IMG/VR virus record: IMGVR_UViG_3300045977_000216
Span: 1-64,000 of that record
Direction: 5' to 3' (one strand)
Length of the DNA: 64,000 nt
From: a virus
Shown: positions 42,137 through 51,736 of the stretch, in pieces
Position numbering within the stretch: position 1 is the first letter of the stretch
How the letters are laid out: each line of letters starts with the position of its first letter
Program-made: the position numbers and the translations under genes
Notes under the pieces: generated by a model
Told to the model about the DNA's origin: nothing
Database searches by the model: none
The model's input: the letters and a program-made list of their open reading frames with translations, nothing else

Positions 42137-42401
42137 GGATGAAGTCCCTGATGAGCTTGTCGAGGTCCTCGAACTTCTTGTCGACCTTTATCATGAACTT
42201 CTCCATGTCGACCTTGAGGTCGGTGAGCCTCAGGATTATGTTCTTGTTCTCAGCCTCCAGCAGGGCCAGCTTCACCTGGATGATCGGAGAATCAGGACTC
42301 TTGTCCCTTCTCTCACGCCCTGGTATGATCTTCCAGACCACCGCCAGGATCGAAGCTATCACTCCGAGGAGGACCGCTGCAGTTTGCCAATCAAGCATCA
42401 T
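42120..42401 (-). CDS. membrane-anchored coiled-coil protein, 93 aa
   Basis: One transmembrane span (AAVLLGVIASILAVVWKII, residues 8-26), then a coiled coil. This topology resembles XhlA-type holin-associated proteins and some spanins, so it is the best visible lysis candidate, although its place in the head-neck genes is odd. AAGGAGG precedes ATGATG. Confidence 0.6.
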   Translation of the reverse strand: MMLDWQTAAVLLGVIASILAVVWKIIPGRERRDKSPDSPIIQVKLALLEAENKNIILRLTDLKVDMEKFMIKVDKKFEDLDKLIRDFIHDHGT

Positions 42402-42856
42402 CCCTCCTTCTTGATCTCGTCGAGCTTCTTGATGAAGGAGTCGATCTTGTTGATCTTCCGCTTCTGCTCGTCCTTCTTTGCCTGTACTCTACCCAGGGCA
42501 CAGAACAAATTAGACAAGATTGACTCAGATGACTCGATCATTCCCTTCGCAAGAAACCCGTCAGCCGAGAGCTTGCCTGCCTCGAAGGCGTTCTGGTACC
42601 CGATCCATTCTCCAGTCAGAATGATGACGGGTGTGTCTCGGTCCAGGTCCCTGAACTTCTTGAGCGTTTCGAGACCACGAGAAGTAGTCAGGTTGAGGTC
42701 CAGGACGACGAGGTCGACGTCCTGTTCTCGGAACGCCTCCTCCAGAGAGGACGCTGTCCTGATCTCAAGATCAGCGATCCTCTCGGAGGTGAGCAGTTCC
42801 TTGAGGAGCCTGGTGAACCCCTCGTGGTCCTCAACGATCAAAAGCTTCGTCACCAT
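42398..42856 (-). CDS. response-regulator receiver (REC) domain protein, 152 aa
   Basis: Complete CheY-like receiver: LLIVEDHEG (acidic pair), LVVLDLNLT (phospho-acceptor Asp), VIILTGE (Thr switch) and FLAKGM (Lys). A C-terminal helix rich in lysine follows, with no DNA-binding output domain. It sits between capsid and connector genes. It could hijack a host phosphorelay or be a structural adaptation; sequence cannot say. Confidence 0.88.
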   Translation of the reverse strand: MVTKLLIVEDHEGFTRLLKELLTSERIADLEIRTASSLEEAFREQDVDLVVLDLNLTTSRGLETLKKFRDLDRDTPVIILTGEWIGYQNAFEAGKLSADGFLAKGMIESSESILSNLFCALGRVQAKKDEQKRKINKIDSFIKKLDEIKKEG

Positions 42857-42870
42857 CGAAGCACCTCCGG

Positions 42871-44262
42871 CTATCCGAGCATCACGGCCCCGAGGGCCTC
42901 GTCGAGCAGTGCGATGCCGAAGAGCATGTCGAGCACCACGAGGTGTCCCTGGTCCTTGCCCTGGTAGGTGATCGTGGCACGCATGGACAGGTCGTTGAAG
43001 TTCACGACTCCGCTGATCGCACCGCTGCCCTCCTTCGGCCTCGCGAGCGGGCGAACGACGAGGGCCAGGGCATTCCGGTGAAACGCGAAGTTGTAATCGC
43101 CCGGAGGTCCGATGCCGACGATGTCGTTGTCGGCGATGGCGAGGTCCAGCGGTCTGTCGAGGATGACGCTCGTGGTCGTTCCGGACATGACCGAATAGAC
43201 CGGTGCCGCCGTACCGAAGGACAGCAGCTGGCCAACCTTCGGAGCCACCGTGAAGCCGTCCACGGTGATCACCTTGTAGTGACCGGCGGGGTAGCCGGCA
43301 CCGTTGTTCACGGCCCCAGGCGTATAGGCATTGATGACGGCGTTGTCCGCAACGGGGCGGAAGAGGCCCGGACTGATGGTGATCGACGTCGTGTTGCCGA
43401 GGGTCTCGGCGTGGGCCGTGATCCTCTGCGGGGCGTCGTCACCGTCGATCTCGAGCCAACCGCCCGTCACGACCGCTCCGGTGAACGAGTCCGTCGTGAG
43501 TACGGTCGCACCGACCCCGTAGCCGCCAGTGTTGTTGATTGCTCCCGAGAGCTTCGTGTTGCCCTCAGCGACGCTGCTCATGTTCTGGCACATGAACATG
43601 TCGAAGCCCATTTTTCGCCCGAGACTCGCCTCCCTGAGGGCCGTACCGTCGTCGCCGACCTCCCCCGCCGAGATGAACAGATTGAGCTTCAGGAGCTCCG
43701 TCTCACTGTTCGGAGTTAAGATGAGCCGCCGTCCGGCGGGGTACACCTTCTTGATGTTCATCACCTCGCGGGTGTCCAGGAGGTAGTTCTTGGCCGTAGC
43801 GTCCGTGAGGCCGAGGAGCTGACCGCCGTTGTTGTTGCGGAACCGATAGACTTGGCCGAGGACGACCTTGTCGAGGAACTGTGCTTGTGCGAGCATCGCC
43901 GGCTTCATGTAGACCTCAACGAGGTCCTTGAAGGCCATCGACTCCTCGCCGTCTGGGATCATGAAAGCCGTGTGGAGCCACTGGTTGAGCGGCACCAGCA
44001 CGTCCGTGGCCGTAGCGTCGAGGACCGTAACCGGGTCCGCGTTTCCCTTTCGGGAGGCGACGAATTCGCCAGGCTTTCGAGTGTGGACGATGTCGCCGAA
44101 CTTGGCGATGATGTTCTCGAAATCACGGTGGATCAGTGCGGACGCCACCATGTTCTCTTCGAGAATCGCCAAAGACTCGTTCGCCCAATGCTCGGGGATG
44201 AACGCGTCAACGCTGTTGGCCTTGAACAGATTGCAAGCCTTCTGCGTCCTGAGCAGACTCAT
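42871..44262 (-). CDS. major capsid protein, P22 coat-like, with inserted beta modules
   Basis: HTRKPGEF, NQWLHTAFMIPDGEESM and the C-terminal ITYQGKDQGHLVVLDMLFG match the P22-type (HK97-fold) coat family. Residues about 230-380 hold two inserted beta modules (INNTGGYGVG... ISPGLFRPVADNAV and VNNGAGYPAG... LAIADNDIV) related to those of the tail-tube proteins. Start at 44262 after GGGAGAAAG. 463 aa. Confidence 0.85.
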   Translation of the reverse strand: MSLLRTQKACNLFKANSVDAFIPEHWANESLAILEENMVASALIHRDFENIIAKFGDIVHTRKPGEFVASRKGNADPVTVLDATATDVLVPLNQWLHTAFMIPDGEESMAFKDLVEVYMKPAMLAQAQFLDKVVLGQVYRFRNNNGGQLLGLTDATAKNYLLDTREVMNIKKVYPAGRRLILTPNSETELLKLNLFISAGEVGDDGTALREASLGRKMGFDMFMCQNMSSVAEGNTKLSGAINNTGGYGVGATVLTTDSFTGAVVTGGWLEIDGDDAPQRITAHAETLGNTTSITISPGLFRPVADNAVINAYTPGAVNNGAGYPAGHYKVITVDGFTVAPKVGQLLSFGTAAPVYSVMSGTTTSVILDRPLDLAIADNDIVGIGPPGDYNFAFHRNALALVVRPLARPKEGSGAISGVVNFNDLSMRATITYQGKDQGHLVVLDMLFGIALLDEALGAVMLG

Positions 44263-45023
44263 GTTGTCTTTCTCCCTAGTTTCTTGCTCCGCCACTCCCT
44301 GAACTTGGCAGGGTCGGTGGGCGGCGTGTTTGGATCAGTGCTTCCTCCAGCCGAGCCGGAGCCGGACGACAGGCCCAAGCCTCCGGATGAGGTGCCCTCA
44401 AAGAGGTGAAGGTACTCGGAGTTCTCCTTCATCTTCTTGACGGCGTCCAAAACCGTGAGCTCGAGCTGAATCGTCTTACCATCCTTGACCTCAGCGTACT
44501 TGACCTTGGGAACGAGGTCCCCCGTTGGCTTCCCGTCGTCTCCGATGACCTGAACAAGGTGAGTCAGGGGCTGCAGGAGGGCGATGATCGGCTTCACGCT
44601 CCTGGCCTTCTCTCCAACGGAGGCGTCCGTGATCGCACGACGGATTTCCGCAGTCGTATACCGGTTCTTCCAGTCGTCGCGGTCCCTCACGGCCTCCTCG
44701 TTGTCCTTCTTCGCCTTCTTCATGTCCTTGTCGTACTGAGACTTGAGTTGTTCCTCCTTCGTCAAGTTCTCAGTCCGGAGCTGGTCCACCTGGGCAGCGA
44801 GGTCGTCCTTCTCCTGCTGCGTCAGGCCAGACTTCTTCTGAAGGTCCTCGAGCTGAGTCGCGAGTTGGTCGCTCCTCTGCTTCATCTTCCGCCTCTCGTC
44901 CCCAAGAATCTTGTCCAGGTCGGCCTGGGAAAAAGTCTTGGGAGCTGGGGGCGGTGCCGGCGGCGGGTTGCCGACGGTGTCATCGCCATCGCGAACGACC
45001 TTCCACCAACGAAAGCTAACCAT
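44259..45023 (-). CDS. scaffolding protein, 254 aa
   Basis: Directly upstream of the capsid gene. Proline-rich N-terminus, a long charged coiled coil (about 40-130), then a C-terminal segment with GSGSAGGSTDPN and basic KFREWRSKKLGRK, the type of tail with which scaffolds bind coat protein. No sequence-family claim is needed; the pattern and place are typical. Confidence 0.75.
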   Translation of the reverse strand: MVSFRWWKVVRDGDDTVGNPPPAPPPAPKTFSQADLDKILGDERRKMKQRSDQLATQLEDLQKKSGLTQQEKDDLAAQVDQLRTENLTKEEQLKSQYDKDMKKAKKDNEEAVRDRDDWKNRYTTAEIRRAITDASVGEKARSVKPIIALLQPLTHLVQVIGDDGKPTGDLVPKVKYAEVKDGKTIQLELTVLDAVKKMKENSEYLHLFEGTSSGGLGLSSGSGSAGGSTDPNTPPTDPAKFREWRSKKLGRKTT

Positions 45024-45105
45024 AGCATCCCCAACTTGCCGTCTGACGCCGTGCGGCTCGGCGACTGTTCGCCGCAACTGATCCTCCCGAGGCAAGGAAG
45101 AAAGA

Positions 45106-45555
45106 TCAGTTCGTCCTGCTCAGAACAACGCCGTTCGGATCGGCGAGGTACGGCTTCAGGTACTCCCAGGCAACGAAGCTCGGGATACCGGCAGCCAAGT
45201 GCTCCGAAACCACGGTCGGGTCGTAGGACGTACTGACTGGACCGTAGCGTCTAGCGGTAACCTTCTGCTGCTCGTGCATCTTCTCGACGCTCGCTCCGGC
45301 GAGCAGCACTATGGTGATTTCAGAAGCTGCGTTCTTGACGTCCTGGGGCACGACTAAGTCCTCGCCCCTGGGAAACTGGAGCTCCTGCCCCTCGTCGGCC
45401 TTCTGACCGGCGAAGTTGAGCCTGTCTATGGCCCTGGTGGCCATGATCCTGGCCTTCAGTCTCTCGCTGGGGACGGCGTCGAACCAGGCCTCGGAGCCAA
45501 GTCGCTCGGAGGCGTATGCGTCTACCTCAGCGTCGGACACGTAGGTACTAGCCAT
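45106..45555 (-). CDS. head-tail adaptor-like protein (DnaT_2-like), 149 aa
   Basis: YVSDAEVDAYASERLGSEAWF, ARIMATRAIDRLNFAGQK and LQFPRGEDLVVPQDVKNAASEI form the helical pattern I associate with the phage neck family annotated as DnaT-like. Despite that label the context is structural. Confidence 0.65.
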   Translation of the reverse strand: MASTYVSDAEVDAYASERLGSEAWFDAVPSERLKARIMATRAIDRLNFAGQKADEGQELQFPRGEDLVVPQDVKNAASEITIVLLAGASVEKMHEQQKVTARRYGPVSTSYDPTVVSEHLAAGIPSFVAWEYLKPYLADPNGVVLSRTN

Positions 45556-46789
45556 ACAACTTCGTCCCCTCGAGCTCCAGCGTGATGACCACGGCCTCCT
45601 TGCAGGGCTTCCACGACCTGTCGTATACCAGTTCAAACGGGTCGTTCATCAGCCTTACCTGCCAAATCTCGCCCTTGAAGTTCTCCATCCTCATCAGGTC
45701 GGCAGGGTGCTTGTCGATAAAGGCCTTGAGCTCCAGAGCCTTGTCGGTCCGCATCTGGAACGTGTACGTCAACCTCTTGGTCTCAGACGTCCTGACGTAG
45801 GTCCTGACCACCCCGCTGATCGACCTCTTCACGTCAACCAAGTTGGTGGACGACTCCTTGTCTCCGAGCAGAGGCCTCGGAAGGACTATCGCGTCCTCAG
45901 GAGCCTGCAGGATCACCAGACGCTTGACCTTCGTACCGACCACAACCTGACTCAACCCCAACTGACTGACCACGAGCTTGTTGAGAGTCTGATCTATGCT
46001 CACGACGCTCGCGAGAGCCAGCGAACTAACGAGGTTCGGCTGCACGACCTTGCTCTTGGCGACCGAGCTTACCAGCACCAGGCTGCTCGACGGCCTCACT
46101 ATCTTACTGATGTCTACCACGTGGTTCAGATTCATGCCGCTCGACGCACTGAAGAGTCTGACCCTCTTATGGACGACCGAATGCTGCGGGAACCAGTCGC
46201 TCCTCGGTCCAGGATTCATCTTCTGCGTCAAGCTCGTCCAGAACGTAGTCACCAACCTGTTGAAGATCGTACCGTGGTGACTGGCCGCACTCGCCAAGAC
46301 CAGCGTGCTGAACGCCTCTCGCCTCACCCTGATCACTGAGACGTCCTGAACGAGCTCAAGTAAGCTCGGTGCGTGCCTTGACCCAACGCCCGTCACCGCG
46401 TGATCCAGCACCAGCGTGCTGGAAGCAGCCCTAACCTTAACAACGCCAACGGCATGGTCCAAGACGAGCGTACTCGATGCTGATCTCGTGAGCACCCTGG
46501 TCAGGACCTGGACCAGAGCGAGGCTGCTCGTCACGCTCTTGTTGTATGTGCTCCCTGCCAAACTGACGGTTTGAGAAAGAACTAACTTGCTCAGCAGCGG
46601 ATTCGACAGACTCTGAGTCAGCACCAGCATGGAGCTGACCTGCTTGGCTGGCACCTTTACGCACTGTGCCGCCTGGAGGAGGACCAGGGTAGAGCTCGCC
46701 GACCTAGAAAGGGAAGGTCCAAACTGAAAGACCTTCTGCTTCTTCTTCCTGTAGTCGTGCGGTCTCCTGAAGACCCAGCGGTTAGCCAT
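45548..46789 (-). CDS. repeat-rich structural protein, 413 aa
   Basis: Residues 30-280 are built of about ten 20-30-aa repeats around S-S-x-L-V-L-x-x-x-V, suggesting a stack of beta strands. The C-terminal 130 residues (TYTFQMRTDKALELKAF, GEIWQVRLMNDPFEL) form a separate domain resembling minor tail or fibre-attachment domains. Lies between capsid and portal genes. Confidence 0.65.
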   Translation of the reverse strand: MANRWVFRRPHDYRKKKQKVFQFGPSLSRSASSTLVLLQAAQCVKVPAKQVSSMLVLTQSLSNPLLSKLVLSQTVSLAGSTYNKSVTSSLALVQVLTRVLTRSASSTLVLDHAVGVVKVRAASSTLVLDHAVTGVGSRHAPSLLELVQDVSVIRVRREAFSTLVLASAASHHGTIFNRLVTTFWTSLTQKMNPGPRSDWFPQHSVVHKRVRLFSASSGMNLNHVVDISKIVRPSSSLVLVSSVAKSKVVQPNLVSSLALASVVSIDQTLNKLVVSQLGLSQVVVGTKVKRLVILQAPEDAIVLPRPLLGDKESSTNLVDVKRSISGVVRTYVRTSETKRLTYTFQMRTDKALELKAFIDKHPADLMRMENFKGEIWQVRLMNDPFELVYDRSWKPCKEAVVITLELEGTKLYG

Positions 46790-47270
46790 GCGTTATTTCC
46801 AGCTTCATGATCGCACGAAGCGTCATCGCGTCAGCCGGAGCCTCTTCCAGGGACAACAGAACAGCCTCGCTCGGTCCGAACGGATACCTGAGCTCCGGAG
46901 TGTAGGTCTTCTCCCACTCTCCGGCAAGTACTGCAAAGGCACCCGCGTCAACCTCCTCCAGGGTCCCAGAACCAGCCACTGCCTGCGTCGTATTGTTCCT
47001 CTCGTTGGTCGCAAGACCGTGCGACGCGTCGCCAGACTGGCCCTTGCGAACGTCAGCGGTACCCCCACCGGAGCCGGACGTGAAGGAGCCCGTAGCCCTC
47101 TTTAGGGCGATCTTGAGCTGCTCCGCCTCGGAAGAAGCTTCCTCGGACGACTGCATGATGTAGACACCGTGAAGGAACCCCGCCTGTGCCGATCCGAGCT
47201 TGACCTCCAGCAGGTCCTGCACCACGGAAACAGACTGCCAGCCAGTGTCGATGATGACTATTCTACCCAT
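46782..47270 (-). CDS. predicted head structural protein, 162 aa
   Basis: ATG at 47270 after GAGGTCGG. Beta-rich ends with a glycine/serine loop (TGSFTSGSGGGTAD). No family recognised; context suggests head decoration or head-fibre. Confidence 0.6.
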   Translation of the reverse strand: MGRIVIIDTGWQSVSVVQDLLEVKLGSAQAGFLHGVYIMQSSEEASSEAEQLKIALKRATGSFTSGSGGGTADVRKGQSGDASHGLATNERNNTTQAVAGSGTLEEVDAGAFAVLAGEWEKTYTPELRYPFGPSEAVLLSLEEAPADAMTLRAIMKLEITHG

Positions 47271-47280
47271 CGCCGACCTC

Positions 47281-48345
47281 CTACATCTTGCACAGGACTC
47301 CACCACGCCTCGGTATCACTATGTTGCCCACTCCGTCATCAAAGGCATCCAGAATGACGCCCATGTATGGCCTCTGCGTCGTCGTCTCGCTCCAGGAACC
47401 AGCATCCGTCCTCGTCGTCAGGTGAAAATTTGGCCCGCTCTTGAGAGCGTCCATCAGGGCCAAGCTGTTGACCGTCACGCCACCGAGCTCCATGGTCGTG
47501 GCACTCTCCGGAACCACAGATAGCCTGTAGTAGTTGTCCCTCTGCAGCTCCACGATGCTCGTGAACGTGAAGGCGAAGAACGCCTCCGCATTACTCCCGA
47601 GAGCATCCTTGTCGATCAGGATGTTGATCAGCGTAGATGACCCATCTGTGTCGTACAGCTTGATCCTGAAATCATTATCTGGGTCAATATATGCCCAACA
47701 ACCCCTGACCCTCACCGGAAACGGAAACTTGAACCTCAGCCCCCTCTCATCTGGGGACGACGTACTCCCGAATGAGGTGTGCGTCAGAGCCACGTATGGG
47801 AATACACCCTCGATCGGGAAGTAGGACCCGTCGTCATACTCAAGGGCTAGGATCGGAGCCTGGCTCGCCTGCTTCGTCCAAGCACTTGAGGTGAACCTCA
47901 AGTTGTACACGCCTCTGGCGTCTGCCCAATCTGCAGACGCCGCCAAGTTCCAGTTCCCGCTGCCGGCGTTGTTGATCGAGAGGGCGATCAAATCACCCAT
48001 GCTCACCGCCGCGTCCGCCGTCAGAGTGGTCGTCAACCACACGTTGTCGTCGCTGCTGTTGATGACCTGCGAACCATTTGTGTTAGTTCCCCACAAGGTG
48101 CCGGACGGAGTACCGGTAGCCAAGTCCACCGTCTCGAGCCTGACGTCGACCGTGGCACCGGTCGTCACCGTCCTCGTGGCGAAGCCGATCTTCCTCACGT
48201 TCCCAGCTTTTGGAATCCGGAACACGGAGCCAGCCCTGTCGCTGGAAGTATTCAGAAGGATGGAGCTGAACGACGGTCCGACAGTAAAGTAACTGTCGGG
48301 CGGCTCTGGAAACAAAATGCCTCCTGGCAACTGTGCCCAACTCAC
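47281..48345 (-). CDS. predicted beta-rich virion protein, 354 aa
   Basis: Repeated beta-sandwich-like segments (IGFATRTVTTGATVDVRLETVD, GDLIALSINNAG, YYRLSVVPES) typical of carbohydrate-binding or head-fibre proteins. GTG at 48345 overlaps the portal stop (GTGA). Role unknown. Confidence 0.6.
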   Translation of the reverse strand: MSWAQLPGGILFPEPPDSYFTVGPSFSSILLNTSSDRAGSVFRIPKAGNVRKIGFATRTVTTGATVDVRLETVDLATGTPSGTLWGTNTNGSQVINSSDDNVWLTTTLTADAAVSMGDLIALSINNAGSGNWNLAASADWADARGVYNLRFTSSAWTKQASQAPILALEYDDGSYFPIEGVFPYVALTHTSFGSTSSPDERGLRFKFPFPVRVRGCWAYIDPDNDFRIKLYDTDGSSTLINILIDKDALGSNAEAFFAFTFTSIVELQRDNYYRLSVVPESATTMELGGVTVNSLALMDALKSGPNFHLTTRTDAGSWSETTTQRPYMGVILDAFDDGVGNIVIPRRGGVLCKM

Positions 48346-50060
48346 TTACCTTCTCCCCTCGTCTTGTCAGAGACCTTGCCGTCCTCAGTCGTGTCCCTCG
48401 ACTTTTCCTTCTCGGCCTTGCCGCCCGCCGCTGGATTCGAAGAAGCGTCAGGTACTCCCCTCGCTGCCCCAGCCGCCTCGGCCTGGGCCAAGGCGATCCG
48501 TGTGATCCGGTCCTCATGGTCCTTCTTCGCCTTCTCGACCTCGCCCTCCGGGTACCCGCGGAGCTTGCTCGCGAGACCAAGGCTAAGTATGCCGACCTCA
48601 ATGTCACTCTTGATCGTGTCGGGGTCCGAGGTCATATTCGGTGCACCATCGATCTCGCTCTCAATCTTGTCCATGTCCTCGGTCGAAATCTTTGGTCCGA
48701 CCGTTATCTTGGCAATGTTCTTAGCAACCGCCTTCTGGTACGTGGCAGACGGAATCTTGAGCATCAGGTCCTGGAGCTTCTCTCCCCTAGATATTCGGAC
48801 CTCGGTCGACTCTAGCGAGTAATTCTCTGGGTAGTTGACCGTGGCCGGCTTGTTGCCCTCGTACATGGCCCAGAACTTGGCGATCTTCCTCTCACCGTTC
48901 TCGAGCTCAAGGCCAATGTAGCTGAGGCCGCTCTCGAGCGAGTGCTCGTCAAACTCCTTACTCTCGGCAGAAGCCGGAGTCGTCGGCTCCAAATTCGTGA
49001 CTGCCAGGTTGATGAGCTGCCGGATCTCACGCTTCATTTGCTCCTGCTTGTCCATAGAGGCTCGGAGCGGCTCAGGTGACGGATTCACGAAATCAGGACG
49101 TTCCAGACCCACCGGATATCGCCTACCTTCTGCAACGCCTACCCTAACTTCCTTAACCGACCCCTTGCCATTCGCCTCACCTGGATTGTCGAGGCCGACT
49201 GGCATGAGGTGTGGTGACTCGCTCCTCGGATCATACTGCTCCGTGTAGAAGGCGAAGTTGGCCTTGACGGAGAAGTTAATGTCGGAAGAGTTCATGTTAA
49301 GGAGGGCGACCTGGTAGTCCCCAGCATCCTCCAACAGACTCCCGCTGATCTCCCAGAGCACGAACGGGATCATGGGAACATCTAGCTCTATGGTCTCGGA
49401 CGCAAGCTCGCCCTTCTCGTCGTAAAACTCAACGTACACCTTTCCGTTTTCCTTCCAGAGGTACCTGTACCGAGTCTTGCACTCGGTCGGCAGCCCGAAT
49501 ACGGGATCGTACTCGTAGTAGTGGTCCCTGAGTAAAAGCGTACTGAACTCGTCCGAATTTGGACCGTCGTCGTAGCTCCACGACCTTATGTCCTCGGCGT
49601 GGTACTCGCAGATGTACGGTCTCTTGCCGACCTGGTCCGCGAGCGTGTCGCCATAGAGCGGGGGCATGTCTACGTAGGCACCGACCCTTGAGATCGTCAG
49701 GAGCTCTGGAAGAATCTTCCTTCCAACAAACGAGTTCATGGAGGACCCGAGTAAGTCGACCCCGAGGTCCACGCCCTTCATGGCCTCCATGTAGCTATTG
49801 GACCCACCCTCCCTGGAGATGTCGACCAACCTCTGGAAGATTGCGTTCTTGATGTCGTTCACGGCAGCCTTAGCAAACGACGGGCAGCAGGTAAGCTTCT
49901 TCCTGCTCTTAAAATCTTCCACGTCCTCACGCTTGCTGTACTGCTCCAGATACTGGTCGACGAAAGCACGCCCGCCTCTGTAAACGAGACGCCACTTCTC
50001 CCAATCGGCCGCACAATCCGTGTAGTACGGGTGCGTATGAGTACAGACCTCGAAGCTCAT
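48342..50060 (-). CDS. portal protein, 572 aa
   Basis: Directly downstream of the large terminase with an ATGA overlap. The YLEQYSKREDVEDFKSRKK start, central beta wing and long C-terminal helix with REIRQLINLAVTNL resemble DUF4055-type portals. The last 60 residues are charged and disordered. Confidence 0.78.
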   Translation of the reverse strand: MSFEVCTHTHPYYTDCAADWEKWRLVYRGGRAFVDQYLEQYSKREDVEDFKSRKKLTCCPSFAKAAVNDIKNAIFQRLVDISREGGSNSYMEAMKGVDLGVDLLGSSMNSFVGRKILPELLTISRVGAYVDMPPLYGDTLADQVGKRPYICEYHAEDIRSWSYDDGPNSDEFSTLLLRDHYYEYDPVFGLPTECKTRYRYLWKENGKVYVEFYDEKGELASETIELDVPMIPFVLWEISGSLLEDAGDYQVALLNMNSSDINFSVKANFAFYTEQYDPRSESPHLMPVGLDNPGEANGKGSVKEVRVGVAEGRRYPVGLERPDFVNPSPEPLRASMDKQEQMKREIRQLINLAVTNLEPTTPASAESKEFDEHSLESGLSYIGLELENGERKIAKFWAMYEGNKPATVNYPENYSLESTEVRISRGEKLQDLMLKIPSATYQKAVAKNIAKITVGPKISTEDMDKIESEIDGAPNMTSDPDTIKSDIEVGILSLGLASKLRGYPEGEVEKAKKDHEDRITRIALAQAEAAGAARGVPDASSNPAAGGKAEKEKSRDTTEDGKVSDKTRGEGK

Positions 50061-51736
50061 GTCACGCCCCTGATGTCCTGACTTCTGTTGAAGGAGGCTG
50101 CGAACGGCAACGCGATCTCGGAATAATTGCGAGCGTGGGCATAGTGGTCCGGACGCTGCTCGCCCTTCTCGTATCTACCCACGGGATTCCCGTCAACATC
50201 CTTCGAGTACACTCTGACCAGTGCCTTCAGGTGCTCCCTGTACTCGGTGGGGACGTCCACTGGAAGGATCAGCATGCCCTTGTTTCTGAATCTCCCCAGC
50301 GACAGGTCCAGCCAGCTCGTGCGATCAACCGTGACGAGGTGCTCATCCACGATCTGCCCGTGGTCGTCACGACCAACCACGATCTGCTTCCCGTTGATCC
50401 CCCTGCCATACACGCAGAGCTTGACGTTTCCCCAAAACCTGCTCGCGAACTCGTACGACTTCCGGTGCTCCGGCTGACTGTCGATGACGCAGACCAGGAC
50501 CCTGTACTGCCTCATGAGCGGGTCAAGGTCCTCGAAGTCCTTGACCTTGAGCATGTTGATGACCTTGCACCTCGCCTGCACGTTGAGGTCCACAGAGCCA
50601 GCGTAGGACGGAGGCAAAAACCACTGGTCGATCTCCACGTGGAGCATCTTTCCGACGTCCACCCCCATCGTTATGATGCCGGTCGGTGCTGGGTCCCCCT
50701 TGCAGTAGGTCGAGTTCTCCCTGCACCTGTCGATGTCTGCGTCCGTTATCCTGGAGCCTTCTACGGCGTGCGGGAGGCCCATCTTACCGTTCCAGAACTC
50801 CTGCTCCGCGGCAGGGTCCCTCAGTGACTCCAGGTACTTCGTGGCAACATCTACTGGCGACACCGTACAAGAGTAAAGCTGGTTGATATAGAAGCCCCTG
50901 TCGTCCTTGTCGGTGTAGCTCGGAACCCACACCCCCGTCGCCAGCCACTCACTCTTGCTCTCGTGATCAAGCCTCTTCTTGCACTCCTTGCAGATCAGGT
51001 GGCTGTCCTTTAGCCTCTGGTCCTCCAGGCTCTCAGCGGCGATCACGAGGCAGTCTGGGAAGATCAGCTCAGTCCGCCTGCTGCAATGCGGGCAGATAAA
51101 GAAGAAGTGTTCCTGCGTCGTGAGGACGAAGTATTTGTTGATGCCGACTTCCTCGATGGTCGGCGTCGAAAGCAACACCTTCTTCTTCTCTATCTGCCCG
51201 CTCAACCGCTCCATCGCGAGCGGAATGTTTTCTTGATCAAACTCATCTACCTCATCCAAGATCACCAAACCAACGGGGATCGACTTCAGTCCAGACCGAC
51301 TCTTTGAGCCGCGTACATACAAGTTGGTGGACCCTGCCCTCTTGTGCCCGACGTTCTTCACGTCTGAAAACATGTCCTCTAGGTGCGGACTCAGGTCCAA
51401 CGCACCATCGAAGCGAGAGGCCGAGAAGTCGGAGGCGTCCGGGGTCTTTGACGGCAGCACGTACAAAACATCCGCGTTGCGTATGTCAATATAGTAGAAC
51501 GCGAGGTTGAGTGCCGTCTCCGTGTACCCCATCTGAGCAGACTTCTGCCCGACCATCATCTCGCTTTCAAAATCATGCATGTCCCTCAACCACGGATGGT
51601 GCCTGAATGTCCAGGGGCCCGGGTAGGGGGTCCCCATCACCCTGTAGGTCTCGGCCCAGACGGAGCAGGAGGACACCGCCCTCCTCTTCAAGCCGGACTG
51701 GATCTTCTGCTTCATCGACTCAAGCAGGGCGTGCAT
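50057..51736 (-). CDS. terminase large subunit, lambda GpA type
   Basis: DNA-packaging ATPase-nuclease. GQKSAQMGYTE is the deviant Walker A of GpA-like terminases, LVILDEVDEFD the Walker B, and LLSTPTIEE the coupling motif. Two zinc-type pairs (CPHC and CKEC) lie mid-protein as in GpA. The nuclease region follows with MGVDVG and CVIDSQ. 559 aa, start after GGAGGTGG. Confidence 0.9.
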   Translation of the reverse strand: MHALLESMKQKIQSGLKRRAVSSCSVWAETYRVMGTPYPGPWTFRHHPWLRDMHDFESEMMVGQKSAQMGYTETALNLAFYYIDIRNADVLYVLPSKTPDASDFSASRFDGALDLSPHLEDMFSDVKNVGHKRAGSTNLYVRGSKSRSGLKSIPVGLVILDEVDEFDQENIPLAMERLSGQIEKKKVLLSTPTIEEVGINKYFVLTTQEHFFFICPHCSRRTELIFPDCLVIAAESLEDQRLKDSHLICKECKKRLDHESKSEWLATGVWVPSYTDKDDRGFYINQLYSCTVSPVDVATKYLESLRDPAAEQEFWNGKMGLPHAVEGSRITDADIDRCRENSTYCKGDPAPTGIITMGVDVGKMLHVEIDQWFLPPSYAGSVDLNVQARCKVINMLKVKDFEDLDPLMRQYRVLVCVIDSQPEHRKSYEFASRFWGNVKLCVYGRGINGKQIVVGRDDHGQIVDEHLVTVDRTSWLDLSLGRFRNKGMLILPVDVPTEYREHLKALVRVYSKDVDGNPVGRYEKGEQRPDHYAHARNYSEIALPFAASFNRSQDIRGVT

